From Crocinitomicaceae bacterium (GTDB taxonomy: Bacteria; Bacteroidota; Bacteroidia; Flavobacteriales_D; Parvicellaceae): DNA of 64,000 bases. The first letter of the stretch is position 1. Each line of letters starts with the position of its first letter. The notes beneath the pieces were generated by a model. That model saw only the letters and a program-made list of their open reading frames with translations, did no database searches and was not told where the DNA came from. The stretch covers positions 1-64,000 of the forward strand of contig PBNK01000041.1 of NCBI GenBank assembly GCA_002723085.1. The letters run 5' to 3'. Of the stretch, positions 42,644 to 51,653 are shown one piece after another. The position numbers and the translations under genes were made by a program.

Positions 42644-43246
42644 TCAGGTAAACTTATGTAACATACTGGTAGTCTGGCAATAATCTAATTTTATGTCATT
42701 ATCAGTTGCTTCTATTATTTCTTGTTCAGCTTCAAAAAAACTAACTCCAATTTTAATGCAATTTGTATTTAATTTAGATAGTATATTATCGTATATGCCT
42801 TTTCCATAACCTATTCTATTTCCAACACTGTCAAATGCTAAAAGTGGTACTATAATAATATTTATTTCACTATATGTAGAATTCTTGTATATGCTAGGTA
42901 TAGGAACTTTAAATGTGGTTTTTGTAAAATTAACTTTCGGATCAAATTGAACACAATCCCAACGGTTAAAAGTAGAGTTATGAATTGAACAATAAAATGT
43001 ATTATTTTCTAACATCAATTTGTTATGAAGAAACCATGTATTTACTTCTTTATTTTCTTTAATTTGATAAAATAGGTGTGTGCTCTGATCTTTAAAATTA
43101 AAATTTGCTAATAATTTATCAGATATGATTTTAGAATATTTATCTATTGTTTTTTTTGAAAGTTGATTTCTTTTCTCAATAGATTTTTTTCTTATTAATT
43201 GTTTATTTCCACTTAATGTTGCAGCCAATACTGGGTTTTTGTTCAA
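42644..43246 (-). CDS. 5-formyltetrahydrofolate cyclo-ligase
   Basis: Up to 200 residues; QLIRKKSIEKRNQLS is the conserved N-terminal ATP-contact region, and IIVPLLAFDSVGNRIGYGKGIYDNIL is the hallmark C-terminal motif. The enzyme converts 5-formyl-THF to 5,10-methenyl-THF. The only ATG (43246) makes a 44-base overlap with the thioredoxin-like gene. The conserved part begins about 14 residues later; ATA at 43195, 7 bases after the upstream stop, would be a non-ATG alternative. Functionally linked to the fhs-centred folate one-carbon pool. Confidence 0.9.
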   Translation of the reverse strand: MNKNPVLAATLSGNKQLIRKKSIEKRNQLSKKTIDKYSKIISDKLLANFNFKDQSTHLFYQIKENKEVNTWFLHNKLMLENNTFYCSIHNSTFNRWDCVQFDPKVNFTKTTFKVPIPSIYKNSTYSEINIIIVPLLAFDSVGNRIGYGKGIYDNILSKLNTNCIKIGVSFFEAEQEIIEATDNDIKLDYCQTTSMLHKFT

Positions 43247-43757
43247 AGTTTAATTCTAAATTATTTAGCATAAAATCCAACACTTTTCTTAAATCTTTTC
43301 CGTTACATTCAACCTCATTTCCAGGTCTTGAACCATCTAATTGACCTCTATATATACAAACCATATCTTTATTAAAAACACTAAAATCAGGAGTACATGC
43401 AGCGTCATATTTTTTAGCTATATCTTGAGATTCATCATACAAATATGGAAAAGGAAATTCTTTTTTAATAGCCAGTTCTTTCATTTTTTTTGGGTGATCA
43501 TCAGGATAATTTATTACATCATTTGAGCTAATAGCTACAAACCCAATTTTTTTTGGTAAATAATCATTAGCTAACCTAATAATTTCGTCCATTACATGTA
43601 CTACAAATGGACAATGATTACATATAAACATGACTACAAGTCCTTGTGAATCAGATACTTGATTTAAGTTTATATTTTTTTCTGAAACCACATCAGGAAG
43701 GTTAAAGTATGGGGCTTTAAAACCTAAAGGAATTTGAGTAGTTGGAGTTCGTGCCAT
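43203..43757 (-). CDS. Thioredoxin-family (AhpC/TSA-like) protein
   Basis: The start at ATG 43757 (MARTPTTQIPLGFKAPYFNLPDV) fits the family; an ATG at 43775 adds six residues. The 184-residue product has the redox motif CNHC in VVMFICNHCPFVVHV, followed by VAISSNDVINYPDD and a C-terminal QKPSIGCNIKWK conserved in this subgroup. This group of thioredoxin-like proteins may act as thiol reductases or peroxidases; the exact substrate is unknown. No signal peptide. It is transcribed away from the M28 peptidase gene with only 36 bases between starts. Confidence 0.87.
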   Translation of the reverse strand: MARTPTTQIPLGFKAPYFNLPDVVSEKNINLNQVSDSQGLVVMFICNHCPFVVHVMDEIIRLANDYLPKKIGFVAISSNDVINYPDDHPKKMKELAIKKEFPFPYLYDESQDIAKKYDAACTPDFSVFNKDMVCIYRGQLDGSRPGNEVECNGKDLRKVLDFMLNNLELNFEQKPSIGCNIKWK

Positions 43758-43793
43758 TTTTGTAATTTTATTCAAATTTAAACATTCTTTACA

Positions 43794-45206
43794 TTGGTCA
43801 ATACATCTAAAATTCTTTGTTTATTAATTTTATTAACCTTTCAAACGTTTATTATAAATTGTTTTTCTCAGTCAATTTCTGATTCAATTCAGATTAGAAA
43901 AATATATAATTATATGTTAGAACGAAGTTCTTCTTATGAAAATCTTCGTTCGTTATGTAAAGGCGTAGGTCATAGACTAAGTGGAACAAAATCGGCTGAA
44001 GAAGCTGTGAAATGGGCAAAATTTAAATTAAATAGCTATGATTTTGATACCGTTTATCTACAAGAAATTTCAGTTCCCCATTGGGAAAGAGGTGATGTTG
44101 AACGTTTAGATTGGACAGATATTAATGGGCAATTACATATCACAAACTGTACCGCTCTTGGCGGTACAATCGGTACAAATGGTGTTTTATCAGGAAAAAT
44201 AGTTGAAATAAATTCTTGGGATGAATTAAAGCAAATTGGCAGGGATGGAATAGAAGGAAAATTTGTGTTTTTTAATAGACCTATGAACCCTACTTATGTA
44301 AGTACTTTTATGGCTTACGGAAATTGTGTTGACCAAAGGCATGGAGGTGCTGCTAGGGCTGCTGAGTATGGTGCTATTGGTGTTATAGTTAGATCTATGA
44401 CACTTAAGTTTGATAATAATCCTCATACTGGATCAATGGGGTATAAAAAAGATATTGCTAAAATTCCTGCAATTGCAATAAGTACAAAAGATGCTCATGA
44501 TTTAAGTGAAGCATTGAAAAGCGATAATTTTGAATTGGCTAAAATGAAACTTTCATGTAAAATATTAGATGATAAAGTTTCTCATAATGTAATAGCAGAA
44601 ATTAAAGGATCTGTATATCCTGAAAAAATAATTTTAGTAGGTGGTCACCTTGATTCTTGGGATATTGGAGAAGGAGCTCATGACGATGGCGCAGGAGTGG
44701 TTCAAAGTATAGAAGTTTTAAAAACATTTATTGCTATGGGAGTTAAACCCAAGCATACTTTAAGATGTGTTTTATACATGAATGAAGAAAATGGAAATAG
44801 AGGTGGTATTGGCTATGCAGATAAAGTTAAAAAAGATGGTGAAACTCATATTTTCGCTCTGGAATCTGATAGAGGAGGTTTTAGCCCAAGAGGATATAGT
44901 ATTGATGGAACTCCAAGTCAATTAAAAAAGATTAAATCTTTTGAAACCTTATTATCTCCTTATCAATTGCATATTTTTGATAAAGGTTACAGTGGGGTTG
45001 ATATAGGGCCTTTAAAAAACGGTTCGGTTTGTTTAGTAGGGTTGATTCCTGATTCACAACGTTACTTTGATTTTCATCATGCTCCGACTGATGTTTTTGA
45101 AAATGTTAATAAAAGAGAACTAGAACTTGGTGCTGCTGCAATCACTTCTATGGTTTATTTGATAGATAAATATGGTTTTTCAGTGCCATTAGAAAATAAA
45201 AAATAA
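43794..45206 (+). CDS. M28-family zinc metallopeptidase (carboxypeptidase Q-like), exported
   Basis: A 470-residue protein starting at TTG (no ATG upstream in frame), with a signal peptide (about 1-26, FSQ cleavage). A PA-like insert at about 120-225 precedes the M28 catalytic domain: GGHLDSWDIGEGAHDDGAG (Zn His and bridging Asp), YMNEENGNRGG (catalytic Glu pair) and FDFHHAPTD (Zn His). It is expected to trim dipeptides or C-terminal residues in the periplasm. Its stop overlaps the bshB1 start (TAATG), so they form an operon. Confidence 0.92.
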   Translation: MVNTSKILCLLILLTFQTFIINCFSQSISDSIQIRKIYNYMLERSSSYENLRSLCKGVGHRLSGTKSAEEAVKWAKFKLNSYDFDTVYLQEISVPHWERGDVERLDWTDINGQLHITNCTALGGTIGTNGVLSGKIVEINSWDELKQIGRDGIEGKFVFFNRPMNPTYVSTFMAYGNCVDQRHGGAARAAEYGAIGVIVRSMTLKFDNNPHTGSMGYKKDIAKIPAIAISTKDAHDLSEALKSDNFELAKMKLSCKILDDKVSHNVIAEIKGSVYPEKIILVGGHLDSWDIGEGAHDDGAGVVQSIEVLKTFIAMGVKPKHTLRCVLYMNEENGNRGGIGYADKVKKDGETHIFALESDRGGFSPRGYSIDGTPSQLKKIKSFETLLSPYQLHIFDKGYSGVDIGPLKNGSVCLVGLIPDSQRYFDFHHAPTDVFENVNKRELELGAAAITSMVYLIDKYGFSVPLENKK

Positions 45207-45925
45207 TGATGAAATTAGATATACTTGCATTTGCTGCACATCCTGACGATGTAGAATTGGCTGCATCAGGAACGATTATAAAACATGTTCAGCTTGGTAA
45301 AAAAGTTGGTATAATAGACCTTACAAGAGGAGAAATGGGAACAAGAGGTTCAGCCGATATAAGAAATGAGGAATCAATACAATCTTCAAAAATTTTAGGT
45401 ATTTCTGAAAGGCATAATTTAGACTTAGGAGATGCTTTTTTTGATATTTCTAATGAAAACCTAATTAAGGTTATTCAAAAAATAAGAGAATTTCAACCTC
45501 AAATTGTTTTTTGTAATGCTGTTTCAGATAGGCATCCTGATCATGCTAGAGCTAGTGAATTAGTTTCAAGAGCTTGTTTTATGTCCGGATTACAAAAAAT
45601 CAAGACTTACAATGGTGAAGTTCAACAAGACTCACATCGACCAAGTGTAATATATCATTATATTCAAGATAGATGGATTGATCCTGATATAATTGTAGAT
45701 GTTTCTGATACTTTTGAATTAAAATTAAAAGCTATTAAATGTTTCAAAAGTCAGTTTTTTGATCCTAATAGCGAAGAACCCGAAACTCCTATATCCAGTG
45801 AACATTTTTTAAAATCTATTAAATCTAAAGCAATAACTTTGGGTCGATATATAAATACTGAATATGGGGAGGGCTTTACTGCCGAGCGTTTTGTTGGTAT
45901 AAATGATATAACTACATTATTATGA
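45206..45925 (+). CDS. bshB1: Bacillithiol biosynthesis deacetylase BshB1
   Basis: A 239-residue LmbE-family Zn deacetylase: AAHPDDVELAASGTI holds the metal motif HPDD, followed by RGEMGTRGS, NAVSDRHPDHARAS with further Zn His, and a C-terminal YGEGFTAERF. It removes the acetyl group from GlcNAc-malate in bacillithiol synthesis, so this organism probably makes bacillithiol as its low-molecular-weight thiol. Two ATG codons in tandem (45206, 45209) are both possible starts. Overlaps its neighbours on both sides (1 and 4 bases). Confidence 0.93.
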   Translation: MMKLDILAFAAHPDDVELAASGTIIKHVQLGKKVGIIDLTRGEMGTRGSADIRNEESIQSSKILGISERHNLDLGDAFFDISNENLIKVIQKIREFQPQIVFCNAVSDRHPDHARASELVSRACFMSGLQKIKTYNGEVQQDSHRPSVIYHYIQDRWIDPDIIVDVSDTFELKLKAIKCFKSQFFDPNSEEPETPISSEHFLKSIKSKAITLGRYINTEYGEGFTAERFVGINDITTLL

Positions 45926-46809
45926 TTTCTTTTTTTTATAAAAAATTATTTTTTTTGATTCTTATATGTTCTATTTCTTGTAATCAAGTTAGTCAACAAA
46001 TGGAAGAAAATAGTCAAGCTGTTGTTGATAGTGTAAGTATTGAGCTTGAAAATAAAAATCAAGAACTTGAAAAATTAAATAACATTATTAATGATAAAGA
46101 TTCTGTAAATAATGAATATGCTCTTTATATTCAAAATATAAAGAATAACCTTAGGGAGATTCAAAATAGTGAATCAATTATTCAAAATCATCGTTCTAAT
46201 CCTGAATTTTTTCTTTCTGATAGCATCGATATATCATCTGAAATACTAAAAATGGCTGATTTAATAAAAGAGAATCAAGATTTGATAACCAAACTTAATA
46301 AGGGCTTAAATGATTCTAAAAATGAAAATATAGCTTACAAGAATCAAATAATTGATTTATCTGAGCAAGTGTCTATTAGCAATAGAGAAATTTATTATTT
46401 ACATGAAGAATTAGAAAGCCTAGATGCATCTTTTAGTGATTTGTTTGCTAATTATTCTAAAAATGTAAACACACTTAATGAATTAGAAAATAAAGTTGAC
46501 CAGGTTTGGTACACTTTCGGAAGTAAATCTGAGTTGATTGATAATAATGTTATTTCTAAAGAAGGAGGTTTTATTGGTATTGGAAAAATTAAAAAATTAA
46601 ATAATGAATTAAATATTGATTATTTCACACTTGCTAGTAAAAAATCATTGAAAATTATAAAAATAGGAGCTAAAAATGTACAATTAGTTACTTCACATCC
46701 TGTTTCATCTTATGAATTGATTGGAGATAAAGTCATCGAAGAGTTGAAAATTATAGATAAAGAAAAATTTTGGGGTAATTCTAAATATTTAGTAATTCAA
46801 GTAAAATAA
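45922..46809 (+). CDS. Coiled-coil lipoprotein
   Basis: A 295-residue lipoprotein (lipobox ending ICSISC, about residue 20). A long coiled coil lies at about 25-190, rich in Glu/Asn/Leu. The compact C-terminal domain begins WYTFGSKSEL and ends FWGNSKYLVIQ. This C-terminal pattern recurs in Bacteroidota lipoproteins, some labelled Cbp1-like adhesins; I recall that label but cannot verify it here. It overlaps bshB1 by 4 bases, as third gene of the operon. Probably anchored in the outer membrane with the coiled coil as spacer. Confidence 0.75.
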   Translation: MISFFYKKLFFLILICSISCNQVSQQMEENSQAVVDSVSIELENKNQELEKLNNIINDKDSVNNEYALYIQNIKNNLREIQNSESIIQNHRSNPEFFLSDSIDISSEILKMADLIKENQDLITKLNKGLNDSKNENIAYKNQIIDLSEQVSISNREIYYLHEELESLDASFSDLFANYSKNVNTLNELENKVDQVWYTFGSKSELIDNNVISKEGGFIGIGKIKKLNNELNIDYFTLASKKSLKIIKIGAKNVQLVTSHPVSSYELIGDKVIEELKIIDKEKFWGNSKYLVIQVK

Positions 46810-46812
46810 TTA

Positions 46813-47586
46813 TTATAAAGCTTCTTTAACTTTTATTACTTTTTCTAAAATCGGTTCTAGCAAGTCTAGCTTTAGCATTGTGTGAGGATCACTTTTTGCT
46901 AGTGAAGGATTAGGATGTGTTTCAATAAATAATCCATCTGCACCGGTAGCTACTGCGCTTAAAGCTATAGTTTCAATTAATGAAGGATCGCCTCCAGTAA
47001 CTCCAGATGTTTGATTAGGTTTTTGAACAGCATGAGTGCAATCCATAATTACTGGAACATTATGTTTCTTAAGCTGAAAAATTGATGTAGCGTCTACAAT
47101 AAGATCATTATATCCAAAGCTATTACCTCTTTCACATAGCCAAACATTATTATTTCCTGTGGATTTTACTTTTTCTACAGCAAAGCCCATAGAACTTGGA
47201 GACATAAATTGACCTTTTTTAATATTTATACCTAATCCAGTTTTCCCTGCAGCAATTAATAAATCCGTTTGTCTACATAAAAATGCAGGTATTTGTAGGT
47301 TAGATACATATTTGGCTACTTTTTCAGGTTCATAACTTTCATGCACATCTGTAATTGTAGGTAAATTGTATTCTTGGCCAATTTTTTGAATTGTTTTTAA
47401 AGCTATTTCATCTCCAATACCAGTAAAACTATTGTTTTTTGATCGATTTGCTTTTCTATAACTTGCTTTAAAAATGTAATCTATATCATATTGATGGCAT
47501 ATGGATTTTATTTTTTCTGCAATTTTAAAACCTGTTTGATCGTCTTCAATTGCACATGGTCCAGCAACTAGTGTAAACTTTTTCAT
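46813..47586 (-). CDS. kdsA: 3-deoxy-8-phosphooctulonate (Kdo-8-P) synthase
   Basis: A 257-residue TIM-barrel synthase: VAGPCAIEDDQTG at the N-terminus, KASYRKANRSKNNSF, TDVHE, LCRQTDLL, MDCTHAVQKPN and IETHPNPSLAKSD. It condenses arabinose-5-phosphate with phosphoenolpyruvate to Kdo-8-phosphate for lipopolysaccharide core. It overlaps the kdsD stop by 4 bases, as the last gene of a kdsB-kdsD-kdsA operon. Confidence 0.96.
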   Translation of the reverse strand: MKKFTLVAGPCAIEDDQTGFKIAEKIKSICHQYDIDYIFKASYRKANRSKNNSFTGIGDEIALKTIQKIGQEYNLPTITDVHESYEPEKVAKYVSNLQIPAFLCRQTDLLIAAGKTGLGINIKKGQFMSPSSMGFAVEKVKSTGNNNVWLCERGNSFGYNDLIVDATSIFQLKKHNVPVIMDCTHAVQKPNQTSGVTGGDPSLIETIALSAVATGADGLFIETHPNPSLAKSDPHTMLKLDLLEPILEKVIKVKEAL

Positions 47587-48176
47587 TCTTTAGCCTTTTG
47601 TCCAAGATACCCGCTATGGTGTCTTTTAGCGTATTCTTCTTTAGTAAAATTAATTTTTTCCATTAAACTAACCACTAAAATGTCACCCACTACAGTCATA
47701 ACAGTTGTGGATGTGGTGGGAGTTAATCCAAGTGGACATATTTCTTTAGGATTTCCAGTAAATAAAGAGATGTCAGATATATCAGTTAGTGGGCTTTTTT
47801 CTTTCCCAGATAATGAGATTACAGGAATATTATTATGTAGTCGCTTTACCAAATAATTAAATTCTAATATTTCTCGTGTTTTTCCTGAGTTAGAAATCAA
47901 TAAAAGAACATCATTTTTTTGCACAACTCCTAAATCGCCATGTTGAGCTTCACTAGGGTGTATAAATACTGAAGGTGTTCCAGTAGATGATAGAGTAGTG
48001 GCAATATTCAGCCCAATTTGTCCAGCTTTTCCCATGCCGCTTATTATCAGCTTACCCTCTTTTTTGTGTACTCTGTTGTGGATTATATCAACAACAGGTT
48101 CAATAATACCATCAATAGGTATGTTTTGAATGGCTTCAATTTCTTTATTAATTAGTTCCTTTATTTTACTTTTCAA
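47583..48176 (-). CDS. kdsD: Arabinose-5-phosphate isomerase, SIS domain only (KdsD/KpsF)
   Basis: A 197-residue SIS-domain isomerase with GMGKAGQIG, STGTPSVFIHPSEAQHGDLG, ISNSGKTREI and LGLTPTTSTTVM, all typical of KdsD. It makes arabinose-5-phosphate from ribulose-5-phosphate for KdsA. The E. coli enzyme has about 328 residues with two CBS domains; these are absent here, and the gene stops directly before kdsA. That short form is a plausible intact variant rather than a truncation. Confidence 0.93.
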   Translation of the reverse strand: MKSKIKELINKEIEAIQNIPIDGIIEPVVDIIHNRVHKKEGKLIISGMGKAGQIGLNIATTLSSTGTPSVFIHPSEAQHGDLGVVQKNDVLLLISNSGKTREILEFNYLVKRLHNNIPVISLSGKEKSPLTDISDISLFTGNPKEICPLGLTPTTSTTVMTVVGDILVVSLMEKINFTKEEYAKRHHSGYLGQKAKE

Positions 48177-48203
48177 AGTATATTTTTTTACAAAAGTATG
48201 AAA

Positions 48204-48965
48204 TCAGTTTTCTTTCTTATTAAAATAATCACGAACAATTTTTAAATCTTCTTTAGTGTCTACAGGCTGAGAAAAGAATTCAGTAGTTGCAACTTTAATT
48301 TTTTCACCTTTTTCAAGCCATCTTAATTGCTCTAATTTTTCAGCATTTTCAAGGCTAGAATTTTCAGCATTTGAAAAGTTAATAAGCGATTTTTTTTTAA
48401 AACCATATATGCCAATATGTTGTAAATAAGCATGATGATTTGTCCAGTTTTCTTTAGAAACATCTCTTAAAAAAGGAATTGGAAATCTACTGAAGTATAG
48501 AGCAAAATCATTTATATCTTTTGTTAAATAAACACAACCTTCTTTTAATAAAGTATTTTTTTTGACTTTTAATGCTAGGGTAGCAATTGTTGTTTTTGAA
48601 TCTTCAAAACAAGAGATGATGTCGTATATGTGTTGTGTGTTTAATAGCGGTTCATCTCCTTGAATATTAATGATAATTGAGCAATTGGAATTGTTCCATT
48701 TTTGAAAAGCTTCTAAACATCTATTTGTACCTGTTGCATGGTTTTTTGATGTTATAACACAATTTCCATTAAATGATTTTACACAATCTGCAATTCGTTG
48801 GTCATCAGTAGCAACTAAAAGGTTAGTAAGTACTTCATTGGCTCTTTCATATACATGTTGAATCATAGGTTTTCCATTAATTTTCATTAAAGGTTTTCCT
48901 TCTAGTCTAGTAGAATGGTATCTTGCAGGAATAATTCCAATAATATTTGAGGTGTCCAACTTCAT
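48204..48965 (-). CDS. kdsB: 3-deoxy-manno-octulosonate (Kdo) cytidylyltransferase
   Basis: A 253-residue nucleotidyltransferase: GIIPARYHSTRLEGKPL holds the CTP-binding basic residues, followed by VATDDQRIAD, INIQGDEPL, YFSRFPIPF and HIGIYGFKK. It activates Kdo to CMP-Kdo for transfer to lipid A. First gene of the Kdo operon (27 bases before kdsD) and divergent from pdxH. Confidence 0.96.
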   Translation of the reverse strand: MKLDTSNIIGIIPARYHSTRLEGKPLMKINGKPMIQHVYERANEVLTNLLVATDDQRIADCVKSFNGNCVITSKNHATGTNRCLEAFQKWNNSNCSIIINIQGDEPLLNTQHIYDIISCFEDSKTTIATLALKVKKNTLLKEGCVYLTKDINDFALYFSRFPIPFLRDVSKENWTNHHAYLQHIGIYGFKKKSLINFSNAENSSLENAEKLEQLRWLEKGEKIKVATTEFFSQPVDTKEDLKIVRDYFNKKEN

Positions 48966-49067
48966 ATTTCGAAAATAGCTATAATCTAGTTAATACTAAC
49001 AATTATTTTATTTTGATAATTATAAGTCATTTTTTTATGGTTATAAACAAATCATTAATTTTGAGTT

Positions 49068-49724
49068 ATGTCTATTGATAAAGTTAAAAATTATATAAGT
49101 TCTGTAAGAAGAGATTTTGCAAACAAACCCCTTGAGGATAGTATGGTTAAAGATAACCCTATAGATCAATATGCTTTATGGTTTCAAGAGGCAATTTCAA
49201 GTGAAGTTTTGGATCCTTATGCTGCTTGTTTGTCTACAGTTGATGATTCAGGTCAACCGTCTTCTAGAGTGGTTTATATTAGAGATATTATTAATAGTAG
49301 TTTTGTTTTTTATACCAATTACAATTCAAAAAAAGGAAAAGATTTATTAAATAACTCAAAAGCAGCATTTAATGTTTTTTGGGGGGAACTAGAAAGACAA
49401 ATAATAATTCAGGGTGTAGTAAGTAAGGTGAATAAAGAAATATCAGATAAGTATTTCAACGCAAGACCTAGAAGAAGTAAAATAGGAGCTTGGGCATCTA
49501 GTCAAAGTAATGTTCTTAAATCAAGAAATGAATTAGAAAATAACTTTATAAAATTTGAAGAAAAGTTTAAGGGTGATGAAGTTCCTAGACCTTCAAATTG
49601 GGGTGGGTTTTCTTTAAATCCTCATAAAATTGAATTTTGGCAAGGAAGGCCAAGCAGATTGCACGATCGAATTTGTTATACAAAAGAAGGTGATTTATGG
49701 AGAAAAAATCGTTTGTCTCCGTAG
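49068..49724 (+). CDS. pdxH: Pyridoxamine/pyridoxine 5'-phosphate oxidase
   Basis: A 218-residue FMN enzyme: NPIDQYALWFQEA, PSSRVVYIRD, FYTNYNSKKGKDL, RQIIIQGVV, IGAWASSQS, and a C-terminal EFWQGRPSRLHDR with an ending like WRKNRLSP. It oxidises PMP/PNP to pyridoxal 5'-phosphate, the cofactor of the dehydratase at 62.5 kb. TAATTTTG (49056-49063) fits a -7 element but would put the start point at or beyond the ATG, implying a leaderless message if used. The last 28 bases overlap the next gene. Confidence 0.95.
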   Translation: MSIDKVKNYISSVRRDFANKPLEDSMVKDNPIDQYALWFQEAISSEVLDPYAACLSTVDDSGQPSSRVVYIRDIINSSFVFYTNYNSKKGKDLLNNSKAAFNVFWGELERQIIIQGVVSKVNKEISDKYFNARPRRSKIGAWASSQSNVLKSRNELENNFIKFEEKFKGDEVPRPSNWGGFSLNPHKIEFWQGRPSRLHDRICYTKEGDLWRKNRLSP

Positions 49725-50959
49725 TAGATAATTATTTTAACAGGTTTAATACATTTTCAAAATTAATTGATGAGCCAATTTCAAATGATTTATCTATTAT
49801 TGTGGTTATCCCATCATATAATGAAATAGATGTAGTCGATTCTATAAAGTCATTACTTTCTTGTACCTTTTCTAAGTTAATTGTTGAAGTTTTAATTGTA
49901 GTCAATCATTCTAAAGGGGCTTCTTCAGAAATAGTAGAACTAAGTGAAAAAAATTTAATTGATCTCAATAATCTTTCAAAAACCAATAAGAAAAATAACA
50001 TTACTATTTTACCAATTTATATTAATGATTTATCAAAAAAACATGCAGGAGTTGGCTGGGCTAGAAAAATTGGTATGGATGAAGCATTAAGACGTTTTCA
50101 AAAAATAAATGTAGATGGAGTAATTGTTGGTTTTGATGCAGATTCAAAAGTAGATATAAATTATTTTAATGAAATAAATCATTTTTTTAAAGATAATTCA
50201 AAATTGGGAGCATCAATTTATTTTGAACACCCTATTAAGGGAACAGAATATTCTAGTGAACAATTGTTTTATATAACCTGTTATGAATTGCATCTTAGGT
50301 ATTATAAAAATGCATTAAAATACTGTGGATTACCTTATGCCTTTCATACAGTAGGCAGTTCTTTTGCCGTTCGAGCATCTGCCTATGCTAAACAGGGTGG
50401 AATGAATAGGCGTAAGGCAGGTGAAGATTTTTATTTTATTAATAAAATAATTCAAGGAGGTGGATTTGGAGAAATAAATTCTACTAAGGTTATACCTTCA
50501 TCTAGAATTTCTGATAGAGTTCCTTTTGGAACTGGTAGAGCAATTAAAGAAGCCTTTGAGAGAAAAACAGATTTAACTTTAACTTATAGTTTTGAAATAT
50601 TTAATTCTCTAAAGATTTGGATAGAATTAATAAAATCAGGAGAATATGATTATCATTTATTTCCAGTTTTTATCAAGGATTTTTTTGATGAGTCAGATTG
50701 GAAACAGAGTTTTAATCAGTTAAAAAGCAATACAAATTCTTCTAAAGCTTTTCTAAAAAGATTCTTTGCTAAATATGATGCTTTTTGGGTGTTAAAGTTT
50801 GTTCATTTTAGTAGAGATAATTTTTTAAATGATTCGAGTTTATTTAAAAACGTAAATGCTTTTCTTTTTTCTGAATATAAAACAAGGTTGGATAATGTTT
50901 CAGAACAACTTAATTTCTTAAGGGAAGTAGATAAGAAGCAAAAAAAAAGGGATTCATAA
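49697..50959 (+). CDS. Glycosyltransferase family 2-like protein
   Basis: A 420-residue protein with a GT-A-like N-terminal domain: IIVVIPSYNEIDVV, a KHAGVGWARKIGMDEAL segment and VGFDADSKVDINYFNEI (DxD). Later segments HTVGSSFAVRASAYAKQGG and RKAGEDFYFINKI complete the GT2 pattern. It lacks membrane helices, so it is probably cytoplasmic or peripheral. The acceptor is unknown. The start ATG sits 28 bases inside pdxH in another frame; no later ATG precedes the GT motif. Its stop lies in the loop of the following terminator. Confidence 0.82.
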   Translation: MEKKSFVSVVDNYFNRFNTFSKLIDEPISNDLSIIVVIPSYNEIDVVDSIKSLLSCTFSKLIVEVLIVVNHSKGASSEIVELSEKNLIDLNNLSKTNKKNNITILPIYINDLSKKHAGVGWARKIGMDEALRRFQKINVDGVIVGFDADSKVDINYFNEINHFFKDNSKLGASIYFEHPIKGTEYSSEQLFYITCYELHLRYYKNALKYCGLPYAFHTVGSSFAVRASAYAKQGGMNRRKAGEDFYFINKIIQGGGFGEINSTKVIPSSRISDRVPFGTGRAIKEAFERKTDLTLTYSFEIFNSLKIWIELIKSGEYDYHLFPVFIKDFFDESDWKQSFNQLKSNTNSSKAFLKRFFAKYDAFWVLKFVHFSRDNFLNDSSLFKNVNAFLFSEYKTRLDNVSEQLNFLREVDKKQKKRDS

Positions 50960-50970
50960 GAATCCCTTTT
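50945..50970. terminator. Bidirectional hairpin terminator between the glycosyltransferase and rplT
   Basis: The stem AAAAGGGATTC/GAATCCCTTTT (11 bp) with loop ATAA is flanked by A- and T-runs, so it can end transcripts from both strands. The loop carries the stop codon of the plus-strand gene (50957-50959), and the rplT stop lies about 24 bases to the right. Confidence 0.85.
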
Positions 50971-50993
50971 TAAGTAAAAACAACAAGTTAAAT

Positions 50994-51338
50994 TTATTTT
51001 ATAGAATCAATTACCGCTTTGAACGCTTCAGGGTGATTCATGGCTAAATCAGCTAGAGTCTTTCTGTTAAGCTCAATACCTTTAGCATTAATTTTCCCCA
51101 TAAATTCAGAATAACTCATGTCGTACAATCTTGCACCAGCGTTAATTCTTTGAATCCAAAGTGATCTAAAATTTCTTTTCTTGGTCCTTCTATCTTTATA
51201 AGCATGAGAAAGACCTTTTTCTACAGCATTTTTAGCAACTGTATGTACATTTTTTCTTCTTCCGTAGTAACCTTTAGCAAGTTTTATAATTTTTTTTCTT
51301 CTTGCTTTAGCGGCTACACTATTTACTGATCTAGGCAT
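50994..51338 (-). CDS. rplT: Large ribosomal subunit protein bL20
   Basis: 114 residues, the usual size. The basic N-terminal extension ([26 protein letters not shown]) inserts into 23S rRNA, and [21 protein letters not shown] follows in the globular domain. Last gene of the thrS-infC-rpmI-rplT cluster. L20 is a known autoregulator of infC/rpmI operons in other bacteria; no such leader could be demonstrated here. Confidence 0.98.
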   Translation of the reverse strand: MPRSVNSVAAKARRKKIIKLAKGYYGRRKNVHTVAKNAVEKGLSHAYKDRRTKKRNFRSLWIQRINAGARLYDMSYSEFMGKINAKGIELNRKTLADLAMNHPEAFKAVIDSIK

Positions 51339-51431
51339 AATTTAATTTTTTTGGTAGATAGCGTTAGTTATCTAATCTTATCATTTTATTTGACTATGTA
51401 CCGGGTTTAACATTTAGTAACCAAGAATTGA

Positions 51432-51626
51432 TTAAGCACAAAGTTGTAGCTTAATGTTCTTAATATCTGACTTATGAACTAATCCAGCTTTAGTCAGATT
51501 TCTTTTTCTTTTAGTTGCTTTTTTAGTCAAAATATGACTTTTAAAAGCATGTTTTCTTTTGATTTTACCGCTACCAGTAAACTTAAAACGCTTTTTAGCA
51601 CTGGAGTTGGTTTTCATTTTTGGCAT
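51432..51626 (-). CDS. rpmI: Large ribosomal subunit protein bL35
   Basis: 64 residues, very basic, with the conserved [21 protein letters not shown] start and [11 protein letters not shown]. It lies between infC (27 bases) and rplT (93 bases). The rpmI-rplT gap contains a small hairpin-like palindrome (TAGATA/TATCTA) but no clear terminator. Confidence 0.98.
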   Translation of the reverse strand: MPKMKTNSSAKKRFKFTGSGKIKRKHAFKSHILTKKATKRKRNLTKAGLVHKSDIKNIKLQLCA

Positions 51627-51653
51627 AACTTATATATTGTGTTGTTTTTACTT

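Noticed and set aside
47583-48176. kdsD as a truncated pseudogene because both CBS domains are missing
   Set aside because: The SIS domain is intact, the stop overlaps kdsA in a normal coupled fashion, and SIS-only versions are plausible in this phylum.
51339-51431. Hairpin in the rpmI-rplT gap as an L20-type autoregulatory leader
   Set aside because: Only a 6-bp stem (TAGATA/TATCTA) is visible and no mimicry of an L20-binding site can be shown.
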